Source: Riptortus pedestris (Eukaryota > Arthropoda > Insecta > Hemiptera > Alydidae). Taken from it: DNA of 64,000 nucleotides. The stretch is taken from positions 111,173,501 through 111,237,500 of the forward strand of contig CM032230.1 in NCBI GenBank assembly GCA_019009955.1, read 5' to 3'. Position 1 is the first letter of the stretch; every line of letters begins with the position of its first letter. Shown here one piece after another: positions 31,000 to 43,162 of the stretch. Both the position numbers and the translations under genes were made by a program. The notes below the pieces were generated by a model. The model was given only the letters and a program-made list of their open reading frames with translations. It was not told where the DNA came from and searched no databases.

Positions 31000-31165
31000 T
31001 GTGTATTAAAGCAACATACGCTACATTAATGCAAATGGTAAAGCTTGATTCTTGCATGGACAATATAAATTTATTTAGTAATGAACTAATTAAATCCTTA
31101 GTCCCACCCTGACTAGAAAAGGGGTTAACGCCTAAATAAGCCAACCCGATAAGCCGAAGAAGAAT
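31000..31165 (+). mobile_element. tRNA-derived SINE, degenerate
   Basis: The order GTTAGCCTTGTGTATTAAAGC, AAGCTTGATTCTTGC, AAATTTATTTAGTAATGAACTAATTAAATCC and CCCACCCTGACTAGAAAAGG matches the family with several deletions. Confidence 0.65.
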
Positions 31166-31236
31166 AAAATAAACGATAACAAATAAATGTTATAATAAAA
31201 AAAAATCTTTTCTTTGTAGCTTGCCGAAAGGTTTTT

Positions 31237-31470
31237 ACTTAACAGCAGTGTTGTTGGAAGTGAAAAACATTGTGTAATTGGAGAGGGAAAATAACGTCCA
31301 ATTCTTCACAAGTTTTTTATTTCAGCAATGAGTTACTTGCTGTCTTTCCCTATGAGCTCATGCAAGTAGCTCTGAAGATGGAGACAATAGTATTCGAAAG
31401 CGCATAGCGCTAAAATAAAATCTTGTGGAAAATTGGACGTCTTTTTCCCTCTCCAAGTTTTCACTTCAAG
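31237..31470. repeat. Long palindrome, Penelope-terminus type
   Basis: The left arm (TTGGAAGTGAAAAACATTG, GAGAGGGAAAATAACGTCC, AATTCTTCACAAG, TTTTATTTCAGC) is mirrored by the right arm from about 31401 to 31467. The unpaired middle holds CTGAAGATGGAGACAATAG and TTCGAAAGCGC, shared with the palindrome at 3181-3466 and the sequence at 6005-6050. The 67-70 aa frames across it are not genes. Confidence 0.6.
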
Positions 31471-31855
31471 TACTTCTACTATACCTCTCCTGTATTCGAT
31501 TTCCCACACAATAAATCTGACACAACTTGTACGCAATGGGTCAGATTATATAGAAAAACATTTAATCATTCATTCGCTTTGTTATAACTCGACACGTATC
31601 AGGTTTTTTTTAATTCAACCCTCATCAGGAGTACAACATCCTTAATACTAAAATCTTAGCCATCCCACGTCCTGAAGAGACATCCTTACTAGAGACTGGC
31701 TTTGTCTATACTGAGAAGAAGTATCCACTTGGGACCAAAAGCTACCACAAGCAGATAAATGGTTACAACCGATATTGCTAAAAATCAACCTTTTCAATCC
31801 ATGTCAGTATTATAAAACTGCCCAGACGAAGTAGAGGCAATGTTTCAAACCTATT

Positions 31856-31859
<4 letters not shown>
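31471..31859. other. No gene seen
   Basis: No recognisable feature. Confidence 0.4.

Positions 31860-31903
<44 letters not shown>
31860..31903. repeat. (TA)n microsatellite
   Basis: TA run not embedded in a HINE-like copy. Confidence 0.9.
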
Positions 31904-31906
<3 letters not shown>

Positions 31907-33355
31907 TAATTACTTTATTCCTTACGAAGGAGAATGGAAAAAGGACATTCAAGTGCCTAATCAGAGTTTATTTGCTTTACTGTTTTTTTTCTTGTTTTTT
32001 TTTTACTTTTAATGTGTGTGTGTGTGTTCTCTTTTATTTGTATTCTTTCCAGTTTCCAAGATTTTTACATAGTCAAAATGACTGAATATCCGAATTTAAG
32101 AGCACGTCTGACTGCAAGTAATGTATTATTTTCCAAATCGTCAATATTTTTAGTTTTGCTGCTTCAGTCTCTTTTTAAAAGTTCTTCAAATCTCTATGTT
32201 AACTTTATCTCGATCTAATCACTTAATTCGGTATATAATACATTTAGATTTGTCAATTTTATGTTTTAAAATTAGTGTTGTTGGGTGATTGGTGTATCAC
32301 ATAACAAAGGGGTTATAATCAGCTGTTTCACGCCTGTTTCTATAAAAGGGAAGGGGCTCAGTGAGAAAATACATGAAAAGAAAAAAACTACAGCCTCCTA
32401 GTTATTCAATAATTATCTCCCATTGATTACGGGATGATGCATTTCTGATTAATATATTTTTTTTTAAATCTTCAGACATTTGAAAAATACACATCAGTGA
32501 TTGGGATAGACCATCGAGAAGCACTGCACACTGTAATGGGTCTCTCTTATCACAAGCAGTGATAACCCGATAATTGATAAAAGTTAATAACTCTGGAAAA
32601 ACATGAGAAAGGCTGATGACCTATGGAAAGTGTGATATTTTTACATGGACGGAAGGTAGGCCCGATGTTGCGTAAGTGACAAAGGCCCGTCTCGGTAGTT
32701 GATTGTCTAGGGAAAGTGGTTCCAGTCACTCCCACGACCTCTCGCCGTCAGACACCAGATATCTCATATCGGGATGCGGAGCAGTAGAATGGCCCTGGGA
32801 TCTCATCAAATACTAGACAACGCAGGTGTTGCGTAAAAAGCACACATTTCCTACTTGCAGTCCTATAGCAGTCGACCTCGTTCTGTTTATAGAAAAAGAA
32901 ATATCGTTGGCTTATGACTGTGGCTGAAAACCTGAAGTAACTCCATGGGGGTCACGTGGTCAGCAACCTGACTATACGGTGGAGTTCAGAACTGCTACTT
33001 CTTAATTTAAAAAAAAAAACTCAATTTCCTGGACATGGATTGGATGGGTGGGAAATAAGTCACAGTGAACGCAAAGTAGATAGATTTTGGAGTGCCTCTT
33101 CGGTGTTGGAACTTGCAACTTCTAGAACAGAAGCTCTGTGCTTTAGTAGCTCCCCCTTATTTATTAAGGCTGATGCAAATGCATTTTTATCACTGAAAGA
33201 GCTCAAGGATTAAATCAGATATCTAATACCTCCATCACTTTATTCCACGTTTCTCCCTTAGGAGAAATTACGAACCAAACTGCACGTGTTGTTTAATCTG
33301 AGCATAAGATATTTTGTGCTATATACTAAGCTTATAAAGTCAATAAGGGGAATAC
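31904..33355. other. No gene established
   Basis: Moderately GC-richer between about 32600 and 33000. At 32815-32870 a worn HINE-like end may be present (ACAACGCAGGTGTTGCGTAAAAAGC, then TTTCCTACTTGCAGT). Frames on both strands (up to 85 aa) show no domain. Confidence 0.4.
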
Positions 33356-34870
33356 AAGAGAAATATTCTTTGAGATCCACTTCTCAGCCACTTCACAGGA
33401 ATATCAGCATTCACTTGTCAGTCACTTTTCAAGCGTCTTACCATTCGGTTGTCAGTCACTTTTCAAGCGTTACCTTTCGCTTTTCATGGCGTATTAGTAT
33501 TTGCTCCTCAGTCGCTTCTCACGGCGCATTAGCATTCCCTTCTCAGCCGGTGTTCAGAAATTCGCTTGTCAGTCACTTTTCAAGCGTCATACTATTCGCT
33601 TGTCAGTCACTTTTCAAGCGTCTTACCATTCGCTTTTCATGGCATATTAGAATTTGCTTATCAGCCGCTTCTCATGACGCAATAGCATTCGCTTCTCAGC
33701 CGGTTCTTAGAAATATCTGCATTCGCTTGTCAGTCACTTTTCAAGCGTCTTACCATTCACTTGTCAGTCTCTTTTCAAGCGTCTTACCATTCGCTTCTCA
33801 GTCGCTTTTCATGGCGTATTAGTACTTGCTTCTCAGTCGCTTCTCAGCCGATTCTCAGAAATATCTGCATTCGCTTGTCAGCCACTTTTCAAGCGTCATA
33901 CCATTCGCTTGTCAGTCACTTTTCAAGCGTCTTACCATTCGCTTCTTAGTCGCTTTTCATGGCGTATTAGTATTTGCTTCTCAGTCGCTTCTCACGGCGC
34001 ATTAGCATTCGCTTCTCAGAAATATCTGCATTCGCTTGTCAGTCTCTTTTCAAGCGTCTTACCATTCGCTTCTCAGTCGCTTTTCATGGCGTATTAGTAC
34101 TTGCTTCTCAGTCGCTTCTCACGGCGCATTAGCATTCGCTTCTCAGCCGATTCTCAGAAATATCTGCATTCGCTTGTCAGCCACTTTTCAAGCGTCATAC
34201 CATTCGCTTGTCAGTCACTTTTCAAGCGTCTTACCATTCGCTTCTTAGTCGCTTTTCATGGCGTATTAGTATTTGCTTCTCAGTCGCTTCTTACGGCGCA
34301 TTAGCATTCGCTTCTCAGCCGATTCTCAGAAATATCAGCATTCGCTTGTCAGTCACTTTTAAGCGTCTTACCATTCACTTGTCAGTCTCTTTTCAAGCGT
34401 CTTACCATTCACTTGTCAGTCACTTTTCAAGCGTCTTACCATTCGCTTGTCAGTCACTTTTAAGCGTCTTACCATTCTCTTGTCAGTCTCTTTTCAAGCG
34501 TCTTACCATTCGCTTCTCAGACGCTTTTCTTGGCGTATTAGAGTTAGCTTCTCAGCCACTTCTCAGAAATATCAGCATTCGCTTGTCAGCCAATTTTCAA
34601 GCGTCTTACCATTCCCTTCTCAGTCGCTTTTCATGGTGTATTAACATTCGTTTCTCAGGCGTATTAGCATTTGCTTTTCAGGGGTATTAGTATTCGCTAC
34701 TTAGTCGTTTTTCATGACGTATTAACATTCACTTCTCAGGCGTATTAGAATTCACTTTTGAGTCGCTTTTCAGGCGTATTATCATTTGGTTATAAGTTGT
34801 ATTAGCATTCTCATCTCAGCCACTTTTCATTGAATTAACATTCGTATCTATGTCGCTTCTGAGTTGATTT
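33356..34870. repeat. Complex minisatellite with higher-order units
   Basis: About 1.5 kb of related 27-36-bp units built from CATTCGCTTGTCAGTCACTT, TTCAAGCGTCTTAC and TTTTCATGGCGTATTAGTA. Longer blocks of roughly 240-300 bp repeat in order (33790 onward, 34060 onward). Several plus frames (up to 178 aa, rich in SFQASYHSL) arise because the unit is open; unit-length variation shifts them repeatedly, so coding is unlikely. Units degrade after 34640. Confidence 0.9.
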
Positions 34871-37319
34871 TGGAGGAGTTCAGCCCTGGTCGTAGTCTTG
34901 AGTGAGACTCAGGCGATGTTGTTATCTCCACCTGTAATGCATTTTTCACTAACCTTCTTAAGATGCAAATTTCTTTCATCCCCTCATCTCACCAGAAATG
35001 TGAGTGCTTCCAGTGTATGTAGTTCATCAGCTACATATTTCCGAACTTCCTCTTCGTTCCCTCCCACCTTTCCATACCTTAGGTCCATTATCACCTTTTC
35101 TACATCAGAACCTGCTTTTACTTAATATTTCTCTTCATGTCTTTGCGAACCCTATTGCTCTGAGTTCTACAAAAAAATGCATTATTTGATTAACCAACCC
35201 ATTTTTTCAATTGGTCTTATCTTTTATTTCACTTTGATTATCCCACTCTTATGAAAATATGATAATGCAAGAAATGCTATGGATCATCCACCATAGTGAC
35301 TCTCATATATAATTATGTTGAGGCAGAAAATTTAAATGATATAGTCCTTTTCCATTACTTAAAAGCTTCTCCTAATGTTGTGACGAGCAATTGTGATTTG
35401 ACTGTGACGTCTGGCCTTAATGAGTATCATTGGTGTGACAGATACGTCACAATTACGTTTTGATCTCATTAAGGGCTGACGCAGCATGCTGACCCCCGCA
35501 AACTCAATCAATATTAGTTCAAAGTAGCTTACTTTATCGCAGAGCGTTATTCGCTCACGTCTAATGTACATTAAAGAAATATTTGCTATTTACTTTCTGA
35601 ACACTATTTTAGTTGGTGAGATTGGAAATATATTATTTCGGAACCTCTCAGCAAGAGTTTAAGGGGAGTTTGCATTCAAATTGGTAGATTATCCCGCCAT
35701 CTGAGCAATGAATAACCTAGTCATCTGCGTATATTGCGGCGTTACGAGACGCTGGGCGACTGAAATATGGGGATAATTTTCATTTACGCACATTTACTTA
35801 AAGGGAAATCCGCTATCACCCATTGGTGGCTATTTTATTTATCATATGTTAATCCATGTATCCTTACATAGAGATATTAGACACAGCCTAAGCTGATCCA
35901 TAAATACTTCCTAGGTGCCTTCTAAGACTTTCAAGAGGGTCTAAGTGCTCAAGAGGGAGTCGTTGGATTGTAATAAGTAAAGCAAAATAAATAGAAAATA
36001 CGAAAAACAGGAATTGATTTAATATAGAACCCACCCAAAATTATTTTCGAAGAATTCAACCACTTCTTAAAATGCTTAAAAAGAAACATCACACAAATAA
36101 AGAAAAGAAAGTAAGAATTATTATATCTAGAGGAATCGGGAAGCACGATTATTGTTCCTAAATTCGTGATTATTCGTCATTTGCCTTTAATTGTCATGTT
36201 TCTAAGGTTCAGAACCCAAGTTATTCATAATTATCACATTTCTATAAATAGGTTTGATGTTTACAGAAGAAATACGTTGGATGTATACGGCTTAGATAGA
36301 TATAGGTCTTAATAAAATCGGATAATTTTGAGATGTGAATTGTAACCTCTCGTTGGCAAAAATGGAGAATTTCAAAAGTTATTCACTCAATAAAATCTCT
36401 AGTTCGATTCACGTTGAAAAAATCCCTTGACCCGTCCAAATTATCAAACGGTAATCATAAAGAGGTTGTTTTATTTTTAAAAAATTAATGATTTATAGAA
36501 ACCTAGATATACTAACTAGTAAGTGCACTTTCTGGGTAGTCAATCATTCAAAGATTACATATTAATAACTGGAGCTGTTTTGGAATCAATGTCCTCCGTT
36601 TTATGATTATTTAATCATGAATTCGGAATGTATTATTGCTTAATATAGCATGGTTCGATAGAGTATCCATCAGAGCGAAAATCTATTTGGGTGAGTGCAC
36701 ACGGTTCAAGAATTAGCGAATTATTAACATTCATCCTAAAAAAAAAAACCTGTTTAGATGTGGGATTTGGCATGACGTCATTAACCAGGATTCTAAATTG
36801 GTCTGCCATGTTGTAACGGTTCTTGGAGAACTATCTACGTCAATGCCAAACTGGAAGTAAATGTTCACCTCCTCGTACACACTTTTGTCGATAAAAGCTT
36901 TTTCAGCAGACAGCTATATTTAGTTTATTAGTTCTGTGATTAGTTTATATGGAGTATTCAATCATTATATTTAAGAGGTTTAATGCGCGTTAATATGTTT
37001 CATTTCACACGCGAAGGGTATTATCTATAATGGGCATGTGGCTAAGAGGATAATAGACTCATACGGAATGATTAAATGGAATCAAAATGACTTAGTTGCA
37101 CATTAAGTTAGAAGAAAATGTTCACAATATGGCAGAGGGTCGTTTAAATTGCAACTGTAAATTTGACCATCTTGTGTCTTAGCAGATGCATTAAACGTCT
37201 GTGAGGTTCCGTAATGACATAGGTATCAATTGCACTCACAATAACTTCAATATTTCACAATAAAGTATGAGAATTATTGAAAAATGCCTACAGACGAATT
37301 GAATACCTCGAAAATGTCT
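34871..37319. other. No gene established; HINE-like trace at 35755-35815
   Basis: Short frames only (75 aa or less), none recognised. Near 35755-35815 GATAATTTTCATTTACGCAC and AAAGGGAAATCCGCTATCACC may be a worn family end. Otherwise AT-rich. Confidence 0.4.
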
Positions 37320-37610
37320 TAAAATATCCATCGATGACAAAAATGAGATCCGGTGAAAATGGTTTACATATATTTATGTTTGTCTGTTACCTCTCTAGCG
37401 GACAAACTCCATATATAAGAGGTTTATAGGAAACACAAAGACCAAGTTGGTTAATAGCTGAAATCAGACTGGTGTTTGAGGTGGGGGAATTTTGAAAATT
37501 CGAAATATCTCCGTTGTTATGAGTCCAATCAAAATAAATGTATATAATCAATCTTATTGCAAATTGAATACCTATAATCCATGTTATGTCTCTGTTTTCT
37601 CTACCATTAA

Positions 37611-38629
37611 CCCTAGAATGGTAGTGATATTATTTCCCGCTTAATGGTACTGATACGTAAATTTTTACGTGTGCAACTGGTAATTAGTGAAATTATTCAA
37701 AATTTGTTAATGTTTGTGACTATTTTTTTATTTTATTAAAACATACACTTATCTTTAACTTATATCTACGTTAATATCTAATAATGTGCACGACATTCCT
37801 TTCAGGCGCTTTGTTCGAAACACGTTCCGGAGGTTGTGTGCTCCATTCTTACCAAGCTCAACCCCACCTTCTACATTTATTGTGACTGATCTGTCAATAT
37901 TGTGCAGTTGAGAGGTTTTAGGTTTTTTTTTCCTCTGTGTTTGTTCTCTTTCTTCGATTGCCTTGATGTCTTCTAAAATTTTCTCACTCTCATCGCTATC
38001 TAGCCCACTCTGTGTTGTAATTATTTCCGAAGGCTCAACCTCCTCATCACTTGGAGAATACTCCGGATCATCATCGCTGTCCTATCCATAACCATCTATT
38101 TCATAATTGTCATTTTCCCCATCTGAGTCACCGGAGAGTTCTTTCAACAAATTTCTGATTTCTTCATCCAATGAATATTTTTTCTCCATTTTTCCGAAAC
38201 TATAAACAGATTATTTATATTCTTTTTATACATCTTTGTCTTTCTTATATTCAAAAATAAAAGTTAAAAACATTAAGAGAAAATAAATTATAATATAAAA
38301 AATAAATTGGAAGAAAATAAATTGAGAATAACATTAACTAAGTTATGGCATAAAAACCGGTTATTAGTAGCGATACGTAAATTTTACGTGCCAAAAAGTT
38401 GCGGTTAATGGTATTGATACGTAAATATTACGTGTCGTTTTTATTTCAAAAAATAGTATTGGATGAGTGTGAAGGTTCACTTAGCTGCAATTGGCGGAGG
38501 TCAAGTCCGAACTGTCTGGAGGGCTCATAGCTGAGGGATGGGGATGGCGGTGGTGGGGTCGTTAACGGCCCTTTGATAACAGTTCAAACCAGATCATACG
38601 TAATTTTTACGTTCACTACCATTCTAGGG
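37611..38629 (-). mobile_element. piggyBac element, non-autonomous relic
   Basis: Terminal repeats are CCCTAGAATGGTAGTG (37611) and CACTACCATTCTAGGG (ending 38629), flanked by TTAA at 37607-37610 and 38630-38633, the piggyBac target. Inside both ends a palindromic motif TACGTAAATTTTTACGT and variants recurs (37654-37670, 38374-38389, 38418-38433, 38597-38611), twice preceded by TTAATGGTA-TGA. At 1019 bp it is too short for a transposase; only an N-terminal piece remains. Confidence 0.9.
37795..38189 (-). pseudogene. piggyBac transposase N-terminal fragment
   Basis: Minus frame from ATG at 38187-38189: MEKKYSLDEEIRNLLKEL and then a strongly acidic stretch, as at the N terminus of piggyBac transposases. 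Codon 36 is TAG (38082-38084). Past it the acidic text continues in frame (DDDPEYSPSDEEVEPSE), then a basic stretch and NLRNVFRTKRLKG near 37810. The catalytic DDD domain and cysteine-rich tail are absent, so this relic makes no active transposase. Confidence 0.7.
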
Positions 38630-39020
38630 TTAAAAGTTAACCGAGATATTTGGAGTTTTCAGCCATTTGTGAGTGCCCACTCCTACTCATGTCATATTAA
38701 CAGAAAGCTGTTCCATCATGAACTACATCATTCTAAGCTTAAATTCCAAATCTTGATTTTTAGAGACATTCATTATGCGCGATACATGCAAATTCATCAA
38801 GATAAAGTTTACGTTCTTGTCTCGATAAATGTTTATTTGATCTATACCACACTCAAAATTTAACCGTTTCAGTCAATACTAAAGATTATATATGTTATTG
38901 GCTGAAATGTTATTGAAGTATTGTCCTATACAATTTTAATTCAAATATTAAGTAAGTTATTTGTACTTTCTTCTTTTCAGTCTCCATTATGCCCTCTCTT
39001 CTGGTCGTCGGTTTTTGTAA

Positions 39021-40241
39021 AAAGAAATAGGGAGTTTAGTGTAATAATATCACTAGCTTGAAATAACTTCTTAGCTCAGACCAAAGGATGTTTATTTTCG
39101 TTGCTCTGAACATTATCCAGTAATTATTTTCACTTTATTGTTTTTATTTCCATCTTAAGCATTGGCTTCATCAAATTTTCCTGGTATTTGTTCACATACA
39201 CTGCAACTAATAATTTTAAAGAAACTTGTCATTTAGAAAAAATTACAGAATGTCATCCATGAAGTCGGGATCCGCTTATATTTCAGGTTTTTCGTTTCTT
39301 CTTCCACATATTCACTTCACCTTTTCCACAGTTGGATGATGTTAAATAAAGTACAAGAAAGTGAGTGCAAACAATTATTTTATGTAAGCAGTAGTTACTT
39401 AAATAATAATAGGTCAACTACTAACAGTCCGATAGAGAACTTCATATAAAGGTAACTGACAGTTGAAAAAAAAAATATAGGTTATTTACATGTAGTTTAA
39501 ATTTGTATACTTGGAGACAGTTTTACAGCCGGTAATGCTCCTATTCCCATAACTATTAACAAATATTGAATGTGAACCTGAATCGGTTTTATATTATGTG
39601 TGACATACGTGTTCCTATGAACACGAAGAGCGGGTTTTCAAGAACCAAGGGATGATAAAGTGGTTTCCATTGAACTCCTGGATGAGGCTATCCAACAATA
39701 ATGGTGCGAGGAAGAGCTGTGAGAACTGTGATAGAGACTCGCCCGTAGAACGCAGATGGTAAATAATGAAACAATTTTAATGTAACTCCTATTGCCCCAC
39801 TGGTATGAGGAGGAAAAGCGGAAAATGAGGTAATCACAATTATAGTCTTACGCCTCAGTTGACAAGCAACTAGAATGTACTACGACAGTGGGTCAACGCA
39901 CCCATTGAAATGGGCATTCCTTCTTAATCAAGCAGAAAAAAAAAAAAACTCGTAGAGGCTGGAATGGGAATGTTGATGTTTATGTGAGTGGTGTCGATGG
40001 TTATGTAATGGGCCGATTGGCTAACCCGAGCCAGGGCCCTGATTAGGCAGAATATCCGCTATTACGGAGGTCCAACATTGGCCCGGAACCTCCACGGGAT
40101 TTTCTGTTCGGCGAACCTTCCCACCGTCAACTTTGCATATACCCGTAATTTGACCACATTTGTCACATCCATGATCAATATTTATCGTTACGAGTTGCAG
40201 ATTCATGTTATTGGAAAAGTTCGATATACATTAAGCAGGAA
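39021..40241. other. No gene established
   Basis: AT-rich up to 39600, then somewhat GC-richer to 40200. A 61-aa minus frame (40206-40021) with CDKCGQITGICK could be a worn zinc-knuckle of a retrotransposon ORF1, but the spacing does not fit a clean CCHC motif. Confidence 0.35.
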
Positions 40242-40326
40242 GCACAGGTTAGCCATGTGAGTTAAAGCGTTGGTCTTAATCTCACATGGTAAAGCTAGTG
40301 ACTTACCATGGCTCGAAAAGGATAGT

Positions 40327-41755
40327 GGGTCATTCCATCTCAAATCATCCAGACCATGTCACCCATGGTTTCAGATTTCAATGAAAAATTTTTTAACAAC
40401 ACTTTTTAAATTCCTTATGAAGAATATAAAATTTTACTTTGATATCTCTTGTAGTTTTTGTGAAAAAAATGCTCAAGTATTGAGAAAGTTTGTGTAACTG
40501 ACATTTCAAAGGTTGCTTATTTGACACACATTGTATTAGAAAAAAAATCATAACTTTAGTAATTTTCAACATATCAAGATAAAATTTTCACTAAAGTGTT
40601 CTCAAAAGCATGGAGATACAGGAAAAAATAATTTGATGATCATATTAAAATCTAAGCCCCCCCCCCAGAATTTCACGAACTGCGTCCTTATTAAACATTT
40701 TAATTAAAAAACCCCAATTTTTCAAATATGTGTTTGCACATGAGGCAGAGTAATTAAGCAAGCAAACTTTTTTTTAAATTATCCGTTAATGAGCAAACTA
40801 AAAGACTATGAAAGAAAAATAGCGGCTTTTTGAGTGTTTATGCATTTTTTTTTTGGAGATAAACCAAAATATTTTGGAATTTTCTCAAAAAATGCTCTTC
40901 TATGAACAAATATGAAAAGTAATACTAAAAAAAATTAAATAATTGCTAATTTAGGTGTATGACCTTTTAAAAAGACTTACAAATTTAAAAACAAATTTTC
41001 CTTGGTTTAATTAAAATGTAATATTTATTTACAGAATGGATAAACAGGGAAGGATGCACATATAAGATTTAAAAAATTAAATCTCTATTAAATGATAAAT
41101 TATCATTTGAAAAACTTGAAGAACTGGATTATCTTAAATGCATTATAAAACTTTAAATATATTACCATTTAGTGATGTCTTCTTTTTGAAATTAAGAGGC
41201 ATTGTTTTTGAATGTCCTTTTCGGGGAAATTGTACACTCTACGAGAGCCTTTTGTTGTTGGTGCAGCGACACAAGCTATTACATTACATATGGGAATAAA
41301 ACAAATATCTTCGTTCGAAGGCCAATAAAAAGATGGTGCGGGACCATGTGGGTGTAAGAATTTAACTTTAATATCACCTTCATCTTCGTGTTTTCGTGAA
41401 ATTCTGGGGGGGGGCTTATATTTTAATATGATCATCAAATTATTTTTTCCTGTATTTCCATGCTTTTGAGAACACTTTAGTGAAAATTTTATCTTGATAT
41501 GTTGAAAATAACTAAAGTTATGATTTTTTTTTCTAATAAAATGTATGTCAAATAAGCAACCTTTGAAATGTCAGTTACACAAACTTTCTCAATACTTGAG
41601 CATTTTTTTTCACAAAAACTACTGGAGATATCAAAGTAAAATTTAATATTCTTCATAGGGAAGGTAAAAAGTGTTGTTAAAAATTTTTTCATTGAAATCT
41701 GAAACCATGGGTGACATTTTTCAATTTTGCTGGATGATTTGAAATGGAATGACCC
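40327..41755. mobile_element. DNA transposon with ~360-bp terminal inverted repeats
   Basis: The ends are GGGTCATTCCATCTCAAATC and, inverted, GGGTCATTCCATTTCAAATC. The repeat continues inward for about 355-363 bp with few differences (left to about 40681, right from about 41393), ending at a run of C or G followed by AGAATTTCACGAA. The 0.7-kb centre is AT-rich and holds a decayed frame (41169-41438). The superfamily is not certain to me. Frames inside the repeats (40270-40497, 41489-41782) are shadows. Confidence 0.85.
41169..41438 (-). pseudogene. C-terminal fragment of an unclassified transposase-like protein
   Basis: The minus frame runs from inside the right terminal repeat into the centre of the element. 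After the repeat-derived start it reads KVKFLHPHGPAPSFYWPSNE and then DICFIPICNVIACVAAPTT. I recall this H-P-H-G-P / W-P arrangement from repetitive uncharacterised proteins of invertebrates but cannot name the family. Its position at the 3' end of the element, next to the terminal repeat, suggests the tail of the element's own transposase; the rest is deleted. Confidence 0.5.
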
Positions 41756-41879
41756 TGGTAACCTGTAGATAACCCGTCCCAAATAGCCGTTGTTGCACGA
41801 AATGTAAGTAAATAAATGACTACATTATTACTACACCAAACAGTTTAAAACTCTCCTATTCCATAATTACTTATTTTAG

Positions 41880-42850
41880 TAGACAGCCCCAGTTGTTCAG
41901 GTTGTACTCACCTGATCCCAGATTTGAAAAATTCCATCAAATGTACATTGATCCTCCGTAGGAAATGACGAAAATGAGATCCGTTTAAAAGTATACCTAT
42001 ATGAATGCAGGTTTCCCATGTACTGTAAAGGCACGCTGACGTTGACATTACAAATTAGATTTCCTATTTCTCCACTAATGTCATAATTAGCAAATGAAGC
42101 CTTAACATCAAATTTAAGTAGGAGATGAGTCGATTAGTGATACAATTGTTGATAAGTGAAAATCCCAACAGTAGGAGTGCACTCAAGGCTGAAAACACAC
42201 ACAAAATTACAATTTTTAGATTAAAATTGGAGAAATAGTATATAAACAAAAATTGGTAGGGTAATAGGTGATTAACAGGATTAATTATATAACATTTTTC
42301 AGCATGAAATAATAAAATAATAATAGAAATATTTTTATTAATTTATTTTAACCACCTCTCACTCTCCCTCCATACTCATCTCCTAATATTTCGATTACGA
42401 CCATTCACAAATTTTATCTTCGGATTTATATGGATCGTTTGAAAATTGAGTACGGTATCAATCAACAGAATAGTAGTCTGCAGAAAATATAATCTTTATT
42501 GATGACATGACAGAAAATATTTGCATGCATTTCTCAAAGTAAATTAAACCATATTAGATATTTAAGAAATAAATTTCATGATACATCAGCTTATTCTTAG
42601 TATGGCGTTTTTGATATATGATAATATTTATTGAAAATCGCAATAAGATTGGCACTATACATTTTTTCAATCCAACTCGTACTAACTGAGATATATAGAA
42701 TTTTATAGCGTCCTCCTCTTTAAATCAACCCTCCTGTCAGATCCCAGTCATTGGCCTACTTGATATTTAGTTTTACTAGAAACGCTTAAATGTTGAGTTT
42801 GGTAAAGGCCAACCAAAATTACGACCGCCAAAATAGACAAGTGTCTTAAA
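41880..42850. mobile_element. Two HINE-like fragments in opposite orientation
   Basis: 41890-42000 (+) keeps the 5' side: AGTTGTTCAGGTTGTACTCACC, AAATGTACATTGATCC, GACGAAAATGAGATCCGTTT. 42590-42850 (-) keeps the core: AATAAGATTGGCACTATAC, AATCAACCCTCCTGTCAGATCCC, GAAACGCTTAAATGTTGAG and ACGACCGCC. The sequence between (42010-42590) is AT-rich without further signal. Confidence 0.55.
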
Positions 42851-43104
42851 TATTCCAAAGCCTGAGCCAACACTACCAAAGTTTCTGATCCGTAAATATA
42901 CTAACCATAACAACTGCATGTACCCACGACTCCGTTAACTCCAAAATTATACTCTCAAATTATTACACCCGCTACTGCTAAGCAGTCAATGAATAAACAT
43001 ATAGCAGTTTTTATGCAACCCCATTCTTTCCTTTTTTATATTTCAAGGAGGGGTGGATGGCTATCTAACAACTCTGGTTTTGAGTAGAATTTTCTCCAAA
43101 TATG

Positions 43105-43162
<58 letters not shown>

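Larger units (their letters stand above)
37320..39020 (+). mobile_element. Long HINE-like element interrupted by piggyBac
   Basis: First core: GACAAAAATGAGATCC, TGTTTGTCTGTTACCTCTCTAGCGG, GCTGAAATCAGACTGG and AAAATTCGAAATATCTCCGTTGTTATG, continuing to 37606. After the piggyBac insertion it resumes at 38634 with AGTTAACCGAGATATTTGG, CACTCCTACTCATGTCATATTA and then the second core (GATCTATACCACACTCAAAATTTAACCG, TTCTTTTCAGTCTCC) to about 39020. Neither terminal hairpin is intact. The (TA)n core is reduced to ACATATATTTATG. Confidence 0.68.
40242..41812 (+). mobile_element. tRNA-derived SINE split by an inverted-repeat transposon
   Basis: The head (CACAGGTTAGCCATGTGAGTTAAAGCG, AATCTCACATGGTAAAGC) lies at 40242-40300 and then jumps to GGCTCGAAAAGGATAGT (40326), with the T-arm region deleted. 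The body resumes at 41756 with TGGTAACCTGTAGATAACCC and ends near 41812. Between lies the element at 40327-41755. Left TAGT and right TGGT at the junctions suggest a 4-bp target duplication with one later change. Confidence 0.82.

Noticed and set aside
33286..34690. Plus-strand frames up to 178 aa rich in SFQASYHSL
   Set aside because: Minisatellite translation; unit-length changes shift frames repeatedly, and several overlapping frames are equally open.
40021..40206. Zinc-knuckle-like minus frame (CDKCGQITGICK)
   Set aside because: Cysteine/histidine spacing does not form a clean CCHC motif and no neighbouring gag or reverse transcriptase is present.
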